Shown: positions 44,548-52,659, numbered from the stretch's first letter. The stretch: DNA of 64,000 nucleotides from Paenibacillus_T sp033239625 (GCF_033239625.1 NZ_BTCK01000022.1:37937-101936); one strand, 5' to 3'. Made by a program: numbers and translations. Notes: generated by a model not told the origin, from the letters alone.

Positions 44548-45442
44548 AGAGCCGGCGCAGCCGGAAAGCAAAAGCAATGCGCCCAAATTTGCTCCGCAGC
44601 CGGTATCGGGCTCAAGTCTGCCGCCGCAGAGCGAGCTGGCTTCCGCGCAGCAGAGCTTCGGCAATAGTGCGGTGTTGAACTATCTGCGGAGCAGCGGGGG
44701 GGCGGCGGGTCCTCAGATGTCTATGGCTCCCGTGTCTTCCGGTGGCAAATACAGCAGTGGATCAGCTCCGAATATGTCGAAGGCGGGCGACACGGCGCCA
44801 TTCGATCAGCTCGTGAAGTCGCTTGGCGGTACGGATAAGCCGGCTGTCAAAGCCGAGGTCGTCAAGAAGGTAATGGCGCTGAATACCAAATATCCGACTT
44901 CCTCGGAGAAAGACAATTCGGGCGCAATGGCGGCGAAGGTAGCACGAGGAACGACGGAATTCGATGCGTTGGTCGAGAACAGCAACCCCGACATTATATT
45001 CAAGGATGAAGAGGGCACAGGCGACGACTTGATGATGACGCCGCGAATGAAAGAGAAGCTTGATCGACTCGCGGAGCTTGTCAAGGCAGAGTGGCCGGAC
45101 CGGAAGCTGCGCGCGACGGATGTATGGGATGACGGCACCGAGCATGACGGAACGAGTCACCAAGTCAGCCTGCATTACGAAGGACGTGCCGCGGACATTA
45201 CGGTGTCCGACGATCAGCCGGGCAACGCGCTGCTTGGCAGGCTCGGCGAGCTGGCGAAGGAGGCTGGCTTCGATTGGGTATGGTACGAGAACGCGCTGCA
45301 TGTTCACGTATCGGTGAAGAAGGAGGAGCCTGCAGCGCCGACGCCTGCTCCTGCGGCTGCGCCAGCTGCAACTGTACCGACTTCGGCGCTGGGCCCGTCT
45401 GCCGCTCAGCCGGAGTTTTGGCCCATGAAGGATTTATTCTAG
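44540..45442 (+). CDS. Putative injection-system cargo: Hedgehog-N-like / DD-peptidase-like metalloprotein
   Basis: The 300-residue protein has an N-terminal segment with AQQSFGNSAVLNYL (36-49) and PNMSK (77-81), shared with the preceding protein. Residues 149-260 resemble the animal Hedgehog signalling domain very closely: NPDIIFKDEE (149-158), LHYEGRAADIT (211-221), EAGFDWVWYE (241-250) and HVHVSVK (254-260). Zinc ligands would be His212, Asp219 and His256, catalytic-type Glu250, with His254; calcium site candidates are Glu157, Glu158, Asp163, Asp194 and Asp197. SxHxxGxAxD is also the VanX/peptidase M15 signature. Bacterial Hedgehog-like proteins have been described as probable calcium-regulated zinc peptidases. 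A Pro/Ala tail ends the protein. No signal peptide. Cell-wall peptide cleavage is the most likely role. Confidence 0.82.
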   Translation: MAKEPAQPESKSNAPKFAPQPVSGSSLPPQSELASAQQSFGNSAVLNYLRSSGGAAGPQMSMAPVSSGGKYSSGSAPNMSKAGDTAPFDQLVKSLGGTDKPAVKAEVVKKVMALNTKYPTSSEKDNSGAMAAKVARGTTEFDALVENSNPDIIFKDEEGTGDDLMMTPRMKEKLDRLAELVKAEWPDRKLRATDVWDDGTEHDGTSHQVSLHYEGRAADITVSDDQPGNALLGRLGELAKEAGFDWVWYENALHVHVSVKKEEPAAPTPAPAAAPAATVPTSALGPSAAQPEFWPMKDLF

Positions 45443-45461
45443 ATCGTGGAGGGGAACGAAA

Positions 45462-46346
45462 GTGGCAGATAACGGTGTAACGCCGCAAGTCCCGGATGAG
45501 GTGCTCGCACTCGATCCTTCAACGGCAAAGCCCGCTGTCATTCAGCTGCAGCAGCGGCTCAATGAGCTGGGCTATAGAGGTTCCACGAACCAGCCGCTCA
45601 CGCCGGACGGCAAATTCGGACCGAATACGCTGTTTGCCGTTAATGCGTTCAAGACGGTGAATAAGCTGGGCAACGCGGGAGCTTCCGCAGGCAAAATCGG
45701 TCCGCAGTCGTGGAAGGTGCTCTTCTGTTCGGATGTGCTGGATGCAGGCGGGAAGAAGCCGAGTAATGAAGCATACCCAGCTAAGCCGCCGGTCTATTAC
45801 AGTCAGGAGGATCCGAAGTGGAAGGGCATCATGTATTCGAACCACAGCGATCCGAAGCAGAACATCGGCAGCTCGGGCTGCGGACCAACGTGCATGGCAA
45901 TGGTCATCACGAACTTGAAGGGAACGGTCGTGCTTCCGCCAGAGACGGCGAAGTTCAGCCTTGATCATGGCTTTCGCAGCTATGATGACGGGACGGAATG
46001 GGGCTATTATGGCAGCATCGCTGCCCGCTATGGCTTGCGCTGCGAGCAGACGGCGGACTGGGACGATGTGAAGCAGGCGTTGAATGAGCCGGGACGGATG
46101 GTTATCGCATCGATGAGGCCGGGACATTTTACGCAAGGCGGGCATTATATCGTTCTGCATGACTATCTAAATCGCCCGACTGGCGGTTGGGTCGATGTGC
46201 TGGATCCGAATCAAGACAACCAGTCGTATTTCCGCAGAGGGCATGACGGCTTGATTGACGAGGGCAAGCAGGACGACGGTCGGGTGACCGCGAAGGAGTC
46301 GGTGTTCCGCCAGGAGGCGGGGCAGTTCTGGATTTTTAATGTGTAG
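45462..46346 (+). CDS. Putative injection-system cargo: PG-binding plus C39-like cysteine peptidase
   Basis: The 294-residue protein starts at GTG after GGAGGGG. Residues 22-88 are a PG_binding_1 domain (AVIQLQQRLNELGY ... LTPDGKFGPNTLFAVNAFK ... IGPQSWKVLF). Residues 110-294 are a papain-like C39 peptidase: nucleophile Cys140 in SSGCGPTCMAMV, His228 in GGHYIVLHDY and DPN at 248-250. It could cut peptide cross-links or stem peptides in the target wall. It lacks the QQS-F/Y-GNSAVL motif of the other two cargoes and a signal peptide. It is the last gene of the run, followed by a terminator. Confidence 0.8.
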   Translation: MADNGVTPQVPDEVLALDPSTAKPAVIQLQQRLNELGYRGSTNQPLTPDGKFGPNTLFAVNAFKTVNKLGNAGASAGKIGPQSWKVLFCSDVLDAGGKKPSNEAYPAKPPVYYSQEDPKWKGIMYSNHSDPKQNIGSSGCGPTCMAMVITNLKGTVVLPPETAKFSLDHGFRSYDDGTEWGYYGSIAARYGLRCEQTADWDDVKQALNEPGRMVIASMRPGHFTQGGHYIVLHDYLNRPTGGWVDVLDPNQDNQSYFRRGHDGLIDEGKQDDGRVTAKESVFRQEAGQFWIFNV

Positions 46347-46350
46347 GATG

Positions 46351-46388
46351 AGAGCCGCATGAGCGTATGCTTGTGCGGTTTTTTTGTG
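46351..46388 (+). terminator. Terminator of the injection-system operon
   Basis: GCCGCATGAGC and GCTTGTGCGG pair (two G-U pairs) around GTAT, followed by seven T. A related stem recurs at 51742 and 53341. Confidence 0.9.
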
Positions 46389-46405
46389 TTTTCATATGAA
46401 AAAGC

Positions 46406-46422
46406 AGATACAAACTGTATCT
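46406..46422. promoter_or_regulatory. GATAC-N5-GTATC palindrome upstream of the toxin gene
   Basis: AGATACAAACTGTATCT is a perfect 6-bp-arm palindrome with a five-base spacer, the same design as 20303-20319 (both contain GATACAA and GTATC). A weak promoter TAGACT-17-TATATT (46438-46466) follows 15 bases downstream. Confidence 0.5.
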
Positions 46423-46510
46423 TTATGAAAGTTTTAGTAGACTAATTAATAAAACATCCTTATATTGTAATTCTGTTAAAAATTACATAAATATAGGGGG
46501 AGAATTACAA

Positions 46511-49500
46511 TTGCCGACGAACTACTTCGCTAATTATGCCAATGCATTGAAGAGCGGGATGGTGCCATCTACGCCGCTAATATCGGCGTCAACATCGTCT
46601 TCGGCTACATCAACGTCAAGTACAAGCACATCTTCGTCATCTACGAGCACTTCATCTGCATCGAAACCAAGTACATCCTCCACCTCATCGACATCATCCA
46701 GTTCATCGACTTCATCCACCTCACCTACATCATCGACGTCGACAATTTATAATGCGCAGGGTCAGCCAACAGCAACAGCAGGAAGCTGGACAGCTACTGC
46801 CGCTAAGCAGCAGGAATTGAACAAACAGCTCGAGAAAGCGAAGCAGGACTGGTGGGATGCGCGTTTTGCTAATGATCAGGCTAAGATGGACGAGGCTGCG
46901 AAACGGGGCGATGGATTAAGAAGCCAAGGCGCGCTAGAAACGGAAGCAGCGAAGAAGCAAGATGCAGACAATTTAGCGAAGCTGCAAAGCATGCAAGGCT
47001 CTGGTTCGGCTGCCGGGAATACAGGAACTGCGGGAGGGACAAGCGGCAATATAGGGACAACGGGGACAGCAGGATCAACGAATGGTGTGAAACTATCGGC
47101 AGCCGAACAGGCCAAGCTCAATCAGCAGCTTCTGGATGCCAAACGCAAATGGTGGGAAGCGCGGCTAACGGACAATCAAACGTTGATGGATAAGTACAGC
47201 AAAGAAGGGGCGGACCTTCGGGCGAAGGGAGCGCTGGAAACCAAGGATTCCAAGAAATTAGACGATGATTACTCGATAAAGCTGGCCGGGAAATTAGATA
47301 ACGAGCGACAATTGCTGGAGTCCAAGAAGGCCTGGTGGCAGGCATACGCGAATATGGACACCAAAGCCATGAACGCGGCAACCCAGCAGGCAGATACGTT
47401 GCGAGCAAAATCTTATGTCAATGATCATACGGATGCAATGGTATTGCTCGATCAGCAGAATGCATCATTCATTGCCAACAAGAAGGCTTATTACGAGGCC
47501 CGAATCGGGCTGGATGCTGCCGCAATGAATAAAGCAATGAGCGGAATGCAGGATGCGGTTAAACAAGGCGCTTCATTAAGCGGAAGCTCGTATAAGATCG
47601 ACACGGTTAATAACAGTATTCTGAATGGTGTTGTGGACTGGGCAAGCCTTACATTGAAGAGAAGTACGGTACATGCAGCCGAAGCGTTAACAGCTGCTAA
47701 AGCATTGTACAGCAGCCAATCAAGTTTCCAAGGCGCGTTGGCGAGTATCGATTCAAGCAAGCTCGCGCAGGTCGTGCAGCAGATACAAGTGGCCGATGTC
47801 CGTTATTGGAATGAAGTATCGGCCTCCACTTCAGCACAGTCGAGCAATATAGCGAAGGAAGAAGCCGAGCGTAACAAGTTGTATAAGCAATTAGATGCAG
47901 TCGGACTGAAGGTAGACTATAAGAACTCTTATCTGAACACGGTGAACAACGAGATCAAGGCTGCTAAGGATTTATATTGGAAGTACCTAGATCTGGCGAA
48001 GACGACGGCGGATGCCGCAGATCCTAATGATTATGCTGTGCTTGCTGCCCAGCAGCAGGCTATCTATACGAGCATACAGAAGAAGGCGGAAGGCGTAACA
48101 GGCGTACTTAAGACGACGGCCGTCGATACGCTGAACAATAACTTTTACACGGCTCGCAACCAGCTTAACGAGTATTTGAAGAACGGCAAATACGATGATG
48201 CAATCAAAGCGCTCGATTATTTGCAGGGGCTGAAGGATCAGGGAGCAACGCTGAACATTCGGCGCAATAGCAGCGTCACGCAGGCCCAAGCGGACGACTT
48301 CCTATACGAATTGAAGCGACGAGAATGGGATCGCAAGCAGCAGTTGGAAGCGCCAGATACCAATCTGGAGAAGTACAAGGTAATCGCTAAGAACGTGCTT
48401 GGCGCCAATGGCAGCGCGGAGAAAATCGTTAATCTAGACAAGTGGAACGAGATTAACTTGAAGGCCAAGGCGGATTTCTGGCGCGGTGTCAGTACGATGG
48501 ATACGGCTTTGATGACGACTGCCAAAGGAACATTGGATAGCTCACAGATGAAGAAATTCACAACGTTATCCACCAGCTTCGACACGCAGCTGGACCAGAT
48601 CAATGATGAGATTATCCGTATTTCCGTTGCAAGCGTTGTTTATAAAGGAAATCATGACGTCGAGAATGCGCTAGCTGGAAGGATCAACGATCTTAATGAG
48701 AGTTTAGCCCAGGTCAAAGCTTCGAAACAAACAGCGCTAAGTCTAACCGATAACTCGTTGAAGCAGTTGGCGCAAAATATTTATAACAACAAAACTAGGA
48801 TGTGGAGTTGGCAGATTACAGCAGAGTCTCCACAGGTAATGAACAGTTTGACGGCAGCAACGAAACAACAGTCGGACAGATTGACTAATTTCTATAAGAC
48901 AATCGATAGTCTAACGAACGAATCGTTAGGCGAACATATCATTCCGAGGTTTAATGTCGACGTCCAGAATTTGAAAGTCGTTAAGGCGAGAGAACAAGTG
49001 TGGTCGGCTATTGATGAGGGTGACAAATCGAAAGCGGAGTACTTCTTAGCCCAAGGTAAAATGCCTCTGTATAATGGCGCGTCACTTGATATCCAGCGCA
49101 TGGTGCCAGATTTGAGTACAATCAACTGGTCTATGAAGTCATGGATGCGCGAGCAAGAGCAACTCGTTGATAAATATAACAGCGAGGTTAGTTCTGCGGA
49201 CATTCGGAGCATGCAGCAAGCTCTGAAGAAGCTGGGATTATACGACGGTGCCGAGACGGGCAAGTATGATGTTGAATTCCTGGGTGATGTGACCTACTTC
49301 CAGCAGTTAATTGCACTCAAGGCAGTAGAGCCTGCTCCATCTCAAGCTATTACAATATATGGAAAAGTGACAGGGGCGTTGATAGAGACAGCCAAGAAAG
49401 CGAAGATTGTCAACTCAAACGAGATCATTCCGGGATTTGGCTTTGAGATGATGAACGCCATCAGGAAGGGAAGAGAAGAACGACAAATTGATGGCGCTAA

Positions 49501-50518
49501 TGAAATCGCTGATCTAGCTTCCCGAATGTTCGGAAGTCGTTTCTATACAGAGACGCTTCCTGGAGTGGGCAAGCTGCTGGCAGCAATGGCGACCGGCCAA
49601 ATTAAGAAAGAAGATATTATTAACTCGCTGACTGATTCATTCGTCGAAGAATATATCGAGCCTATCAAGCAGATGTTTACATTCGCTGTGGATGTAGCAA
49701 AGAAGCAAGCAACGTATGGTGAAAGCAAAGAGTTCGGCTACAATTTGCAAAAGATGATAGAGGGAATTGCGGTTGCCTTCGTTTCCGAAGGAATTGGAAC
49801 GGCCATTACGAAGGTTGCTCCAAAGTTGGCAGAAGGGATGCTGGACTTAGGGAAGAAAATAATAAAGAGAGAACAGGCCGAAGAGGTCGTCAAGGGAGGC
49901 CCGGGGGTTAAGCTGCCGATCGACGAGTTTGATGATGTTTATGAGGATCAATATATTATCAATATTAAACCTCCAAAGAGATACAGTAACCCGCCTGTAG
50001 AACAATATAAATATAAAATAGAGGTAGCGACTGAAAAAAAAGCTGATGAGATAAGAAGTGCTGGTTATGGAAATATTAATGTGCTTGCGAAAAATACTGG
50101 ACTAACTCTGAAAGAGGCATCTGATTTATATTCGCATTTATTTATTAACTATTATGATCTCCCAGCTTATGATGAAAAAGGGCTATACTTTTATAAATCT
50201 AGGTTAACTCCTGATCCTGAAGTAGTATATGCTTTTCATACTGCTCTAGAAGGAGAACTAACCGTATCTCAGAAGCAGTGGTTTAAACAATTAGCGGCCC
50301 ACGAACTAGATGAAAAGGCTCGAATGGATTCAGGAAAAGAATACTATAGGCATCCTGACTCATGGGATCCAGTGTCACGAACATGGAAGCCAATACCTCC
50401 AGGGGCACATGATAATGCGGTGCCACAACCCGAGTTTGGAACATTTCCAGGGTATAGAGAGAATAGTTCGAGGTTTTATGGTATAAAAAAAGGAGATGAG
50501 TATACCATTGTCAATTGA
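46511..50518 (+). CDS. Large polymorphic toxin
   Basis: The 1335-residue protein starts at TTG, eight bases after AGGGGGAG. Residues 25-80 are almost only Ser and Thr with some Pro. Next come several 50-60-residue helical repeats with a K-x-x-W-W/Y-x-A core (QDWWDAR, RKWWEAR, KAWWQAY, KAYYEAR). A PG_binding_1-like domain sits at about 895-975 (IRSMQQALKKLGLYDG). A conserved pre-toxin module spans 1006-1143 (MFGSRFYTETLPGVGKLLAAM to PIDEFDD), duplicated at 51814. The last 190 residues (1144-1335) are AT-rich in DNA and unfamiliar, with LAAHELDEKARMDSG and PPGAHDNAVPQPEFGTFPGY. No LXG, WXG or signal peptide is seen, so the export route is open; the adjacent injection system is one candidate. 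Confidence 0.75.
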   Translation: MPTNYFANYANALKSGMVPSTPLISASTSSSATSTSSTSTSSSSTSTSSASKPSTSSTSSTSSSSSTSSTSPTSSTSTIYNAQGQPTATAGSWTATAAKQQELNKQLEKAKQDWWDARFANDQAKMDEAAKRGDGLRSQGALETEAAKKQDADNLAKLQSMQGSGSAAGNTGTAGGTSGNIGTTGTAGSTNGVKLSAAEQAKLNQQLLDAKRKWWEARLTDNQTLMDKYSKEGADLRAKGALETKDSKKLDDDYSIKLAGKLDNERQLLESKKAWWQAYANMDTKAMNAATQQADTLRAKSYVNDHTDAMVLLDQQNASFIANKKAYYEARIGLDAAAMNKAMSGMQDAVKQGASLSGSSYKIDTVNNSILNGVVDWASLTLKRSTVHAAEALTAAKALYSSQSSFQGALASIDSSKLAQVVQQIQVADVRYWNEVSASTSAQSSNIAKEEAERNKLYKQLDAVGLKVDYKNSYLNTVNNEIKAAKDLYWKYLDLAKTTADAADPNDYAVLAAQQQAIYTSIQKKAEGVTGVLKTTAVDTLNNNFYTARNQLNEYLKNGKYDDAIKALDYLQGLKDQGATLNIRRNSSVTQAQADDFLYELKRREWDRKQQLEAPDTNLEKYKVIAKNVLGANGSAEKIVNLDKWNEINLKAKADFWRGVSTMDTALMTTAKGTLDSSQMKKFTTLSTSFDTQLDQINDEIIRISVASVVYKGNHDVENALAGRINDLNESLAQVKASKQTALSLTDNSLKQLAQNIYNNKTRMWSWQITAESPQVMNSLTAATKQQSDRLTNFYKTIDSLTNESLGEHIIPRFNVDVQNLKVVKAREQVWSAIDEGDKSKAEYFLAQGKMPLYNGASLDIQRMVPDLSTINWSMKSWMREQEQLVDKYNSEVSSADIRSMQQALKKLGLYDGAETGKYDVEFLGDVTYFQQLIALKAVEPAPSQAITIYGKVTGALIETAKKAKIVNSNEIIPGFGFEMMNAIRKGREERQIDGANEIADLASRMFGSRFYTETLPGVGKLLAAMATGQIKKEDIINSLTDSFVEEYIEPIKQMFTFAVDVAKKQATYGESKEFGYNLQKMIEGIAVAFVSEGIGTAITKVAPKLAEGMLDLGKKIIKREQAEEVVKGGPGVKLPIDEFDDVYEDQYIINIKPPKRYSNPPVEQYKYKIEVATEKKADEIRSAGYGNINVLAKNTGLTLKEASDLYSHLFINYYDLPAYDEKGLYFYKSRLTPDPEVVYAFHTALEGELTVSQKQWFKQLAAHELDEKARMDSGKEYYRHPDSWDPVSRTWKPIPPGAHDNAVPQPEFGTFPGYRENSSRFYGIKKGDEYTIVN

Positions 50519-51020
50519 AAAGTCAATTCAACGTATACAGCGAATTAACTGGAACAGTGAAAATAAACCAGGGAAATTGCATTCTATCTTGGTGGGGGAA
50601 TATCTCAGGCGATTAGCTTGTTTTTACAAACCTTACTGTATAAACCAAAGTCCGCTGGGTAGTCTGTTGGATGTAATAAAGGTTGACGAGAGGGTTCATA
50701 TTGAAATTGAGGGCTTAGCTGAGGAAACATTGCTTGATATTGAAAATCCAATTCATTATAAGATTTGTAAAAACTATATCGAGCTGTCTTATCTTATGGA
50801 AAATAAATACACAGAAGCCCAACAAGCGCAGGAACTTTATGAGCCTATTATCAAGTTTTTTGAAAGAGGCGGTAAGTTAAGATTTGATAGTGATAGAAGC
50901 CTGAGTTGTGGCAGTGCGGCTTTTGTGTTAAACGATTGGATTGAATTTCATAGCAATAGGGAGAAGGCCGATATTAGTAATGATAACTTAGATAGATTAG
51001 AGAAAGAGAACTTTATGTAA
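50496..51020 (+). CDS. Putative immunity protein for the large toxin
   Basis: The acidic, helix-rich protein of up to 174 residues overlaps the toxin gene end by 23 bases. AGGAG (50491-50495) directly abuts the first ATG, so a start at TTG 50508 is also possible. It has no domain I recognise. Position right after a toxin C-terminal domain, small size, acidity and low GC are what immunity genes show. Confidence 0.65.
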   Translation: MSIPLSIEKSIQRIQRINWNSENKPGKLHSILVGEYLRRLACFYKPYCINQSPLGSLLDVIKVDERVHIEIEGLAEETLLDIENPIHYKICKNYIELSYLMENKYTEAQQAQELYEPIIKFFERGGKLRFDSDRSLSCGSAAFVLNDWIEFHSNREKADISNDNLDRLEKENFM

Positions 51021-51066
51021 CTCTACGAATGTGAGTTAACGATTGAACTAGGCTATTGTAGTTATT

Positions 51067-51115
51067 CAAAGTTAAGGGAGGTTAACCAGATTAGGCTGGT
51101 TGGCCTTCTTTTAGT
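51067..51115 (+). terminator. Probable terminator after the immunity gene
   Basis: AGGTTAACCAG and CTGGTTGGCCTT form a stem around ATTAGG, followed by CTTTTAG. Confidence 0.6.
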
Positions 51116-51123
51116 TTACGACA

Positions 51124-51300
51124 ATGAAAAAAGCTCTCGTTACGAGATATCTTGAATTATGTGTTCTTATTGATGAAAAAAATCCAACTACATTGGTTAA
51201 CAAGGATCTTTTTGAGCCAGCATTGCAGATGTTACTTCGGATGAGCAAGAACTACCTAGATATTAGTGATGAAACCTTGGATGCTTTGGATTATTATTAA
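51124..51300 (+). pseudogene. Short remnant resembling an immunity protein
   Basis: A 58-residue frame (MKKALVTRYLELCVLIDEKN ... YLDISDETLDALDYY) has no ribosome binding site. YLELCVLIDEK and LFEPALQMLLR recall YIELSYLMENK and LYEPIIKFFER in the immunity candidate just upstream, so it is probably the end of a lost paralogue. Confidence 0.45.
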
Positions 51301-51302
51301 AG

Positions 51303-51363
51303 CCTAGTAAAATATTGATACGGTGTTCAGTAAACAATCTTGACTCAATATTGTAAAACTAGG
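51303..51363. repeat. Nested inverted repeat in the toxin island
   Basis: CCTAGT (51303-51308) with ACTAGG (51358-51363), and ATATTGA (51312-51318) with TCAATAT (51345-51351), form a two-step stem enclosing 26 bases. It could be a structured leader of the following pseudogene or a remnant of an inserted element. Confidence 0.4.
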
Positions 51364-51372
51364 GTGATCAAC

Positions 51373-51734
51373 GTGAAAGAATGGGATTATAAAGAATTAT
51401 TTGAAGCAATAAACGAGGTTTATGAAAATGCATTATCTTTAAACCGGGGTTACAGGTATGCAGTTGCGAGAACTTTTTACGAGTTCGATCTGTAACAAAT
51501 GAAGGACTTGCTGAGAGCATTATTGTTCATACTGCATTGGGTGAGAAGATTTTGAATCATGAAGAAGTTTTTAATGGGAATTTATATGCGATTATAAATG
51601 TGTTAAATTCATTCCAACATGAAGCAATTTCCAATGAACTAACTGTAGAAGAAATTGAAGATTTGGTCAGCAAAATAACGAAAGTATTAAATGGAATTAA
51701 TGAAATTCCGGTAACTAATAACCCTAACGTGTAA
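51373..51734 (+). pseudogene. Frameshifted immunity-like gene
   Basis: GTG 51373 after AGGGTG opens KEWDYKELFEAINEVYENALSLNRGYRYAVA, which stops at TAA 51493-51495. From about 51465 the protein-like reading moves one base back, into ENFLRVRSVTNEGLAESI and on to TAA 51734, ending NNPNV. A single base loss near 51465 explains this. Total length, about 120 codons, and acidity fit a small immunity protein that has decayed. Confidence 0.6.
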
Positions 51735-51816
51735 GGTAAGCCGCGCAAGCATACGCTTGTGCGGTTTTTTTTGTACAATAAAAGTCGGATGTGGTGTTTC
51801 GGCTGCTGTTACGATG
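51734..51816. repeat. 83-bp direct repeat, left copy
   Basis: The 83 bases match 53333-53415 at all but four positions. The unit contains a terminator stem (CCGCGCAAGC / GCTTGTGCGG, eight T), then TACAATAAAAGTCGGAT and CGGCTGCTGTTACGATG. The last ATG coincides with ATG of the pre-toxin module (ATGTTCGGAAG). Confidence 0.9.
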
Positions 51817-52644
51817 TTCGGAAGTCGTTTCTATACAGAGACGCTGCCTGAAGTGGGCAAGCTGCTGACAGCAATGGCGACCGGCCAAATTAAAAAAGAA
51901 GATATCATTAACTCGATGGTCGATTCTTTTGTTGAAGAGTATATCGAGCCTATCAATTAGATGTTTACATTCGCTGTGGATGTAGTCAAGAAACAAGCAA
52001 CGTATGGTGAAAGTAAGGAATTCGGTTACAATCTACAAAAGATGATGGAAGCAATAGCGATTGCTAGCGTTTCTGCAGGAATAGGACCAGCCGTTGCCAA
52101 GGTTGCTCCGAAGCTTGCAGAAGGGATTATGGACTTAGGGAACAAATTAATAAAGAGAGGAAAACAGGCCGAAGAGGTAGTAAAAGGCGGGCCTGGTGTT
52201 AATCTGCCGATTGATGAGTTTGATGATAGTCAGTTTTATGAGGATGCTTATGCGTACAGGAATAATGGGACAGGAAATCTCAAACAAGACATGTTGAATA
52301 GTCCTCTGAGTAAAAAATGGGGTGTTCTAGAGGATGGAACAAACCAAGGGATAAAACATTTTGCAGACTACTGGGATAAATACCCAGATAGAATCCCGTC
52401 CCTTGCCATGAGGCTGGGAGTAGACGAAATCTTGTTTGAGAACTCAGTGAAGGGGTTTGAAAATTTCACTAAGCAGGCTGAAAAAGTTATAAATAACGGG
52501 GTTCTTAGAGAAGTGAATGGAAAAGAAATCTATTATTTAGACGGAGCGGAAAATCCTAAAAAGGGGATTGTTGTAATTGTAAAGGATGGCAAGATTCAAT
52601 CAATGATGCCTAGTGATCCAAAATCATTTGCAAAATTACAATAA
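51814..52644 (+). pseudogene. Orphan toxin C-terminal cassette with an in-frame stop
   Basis: Residues following ATG 51814 repeat the pre-toxin module of the large toxin (MFGSRFYTETLPEVGKLL ... ATGQIKKEDIINS). A TAG at 51958-51960 replaces the AAGCAG region (EPIN-stop instead of EPIKQ). The reading resumes at the next codon, ATG 51961 (MFTFAVDVVKKQATYG), through PIDEFDD into a new C-terminal domain (about 140 residues, WGVLEDGTNQGIKHFADYW, RLGVDEILFENSVKGF, IYYLDGAENPKKGIVVIVKDGKIQSMMPS). The GIVVIVKDGKIQSMMPS ending recalls RNase toxins of the BECR/EndoU-like fold, but this is uncertain. No ribosome binding site precedes 51961, so the cassette is likely silent until recombined. Confidence 0.75.
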
Positions 52645-52659
52645 CATGGAGGAAACTAT

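Noticed and set aside
20410..46346. Prophage or R-type pyocin-like tail remnant
   Set aside because: No head, portal, terminase, integrase, holin or tail-completion genes are present, and the AAA+ ATPase plus DUF4255 cap are eCIS hallmarks.
20410..46346. Type VI secretion system
   Set aside because: There is no TssJLM membrane complex or ClpV, and the sheath is a single phage-type protein rather than TssB/TssC.
46511..50518. LXG or WXG100-type (type VII) toxin
   Set aside because: The N terminus is a Ser/Thr tract followed by WW helical repeats, with no LXG motif and no small WXG partner gene upstream.
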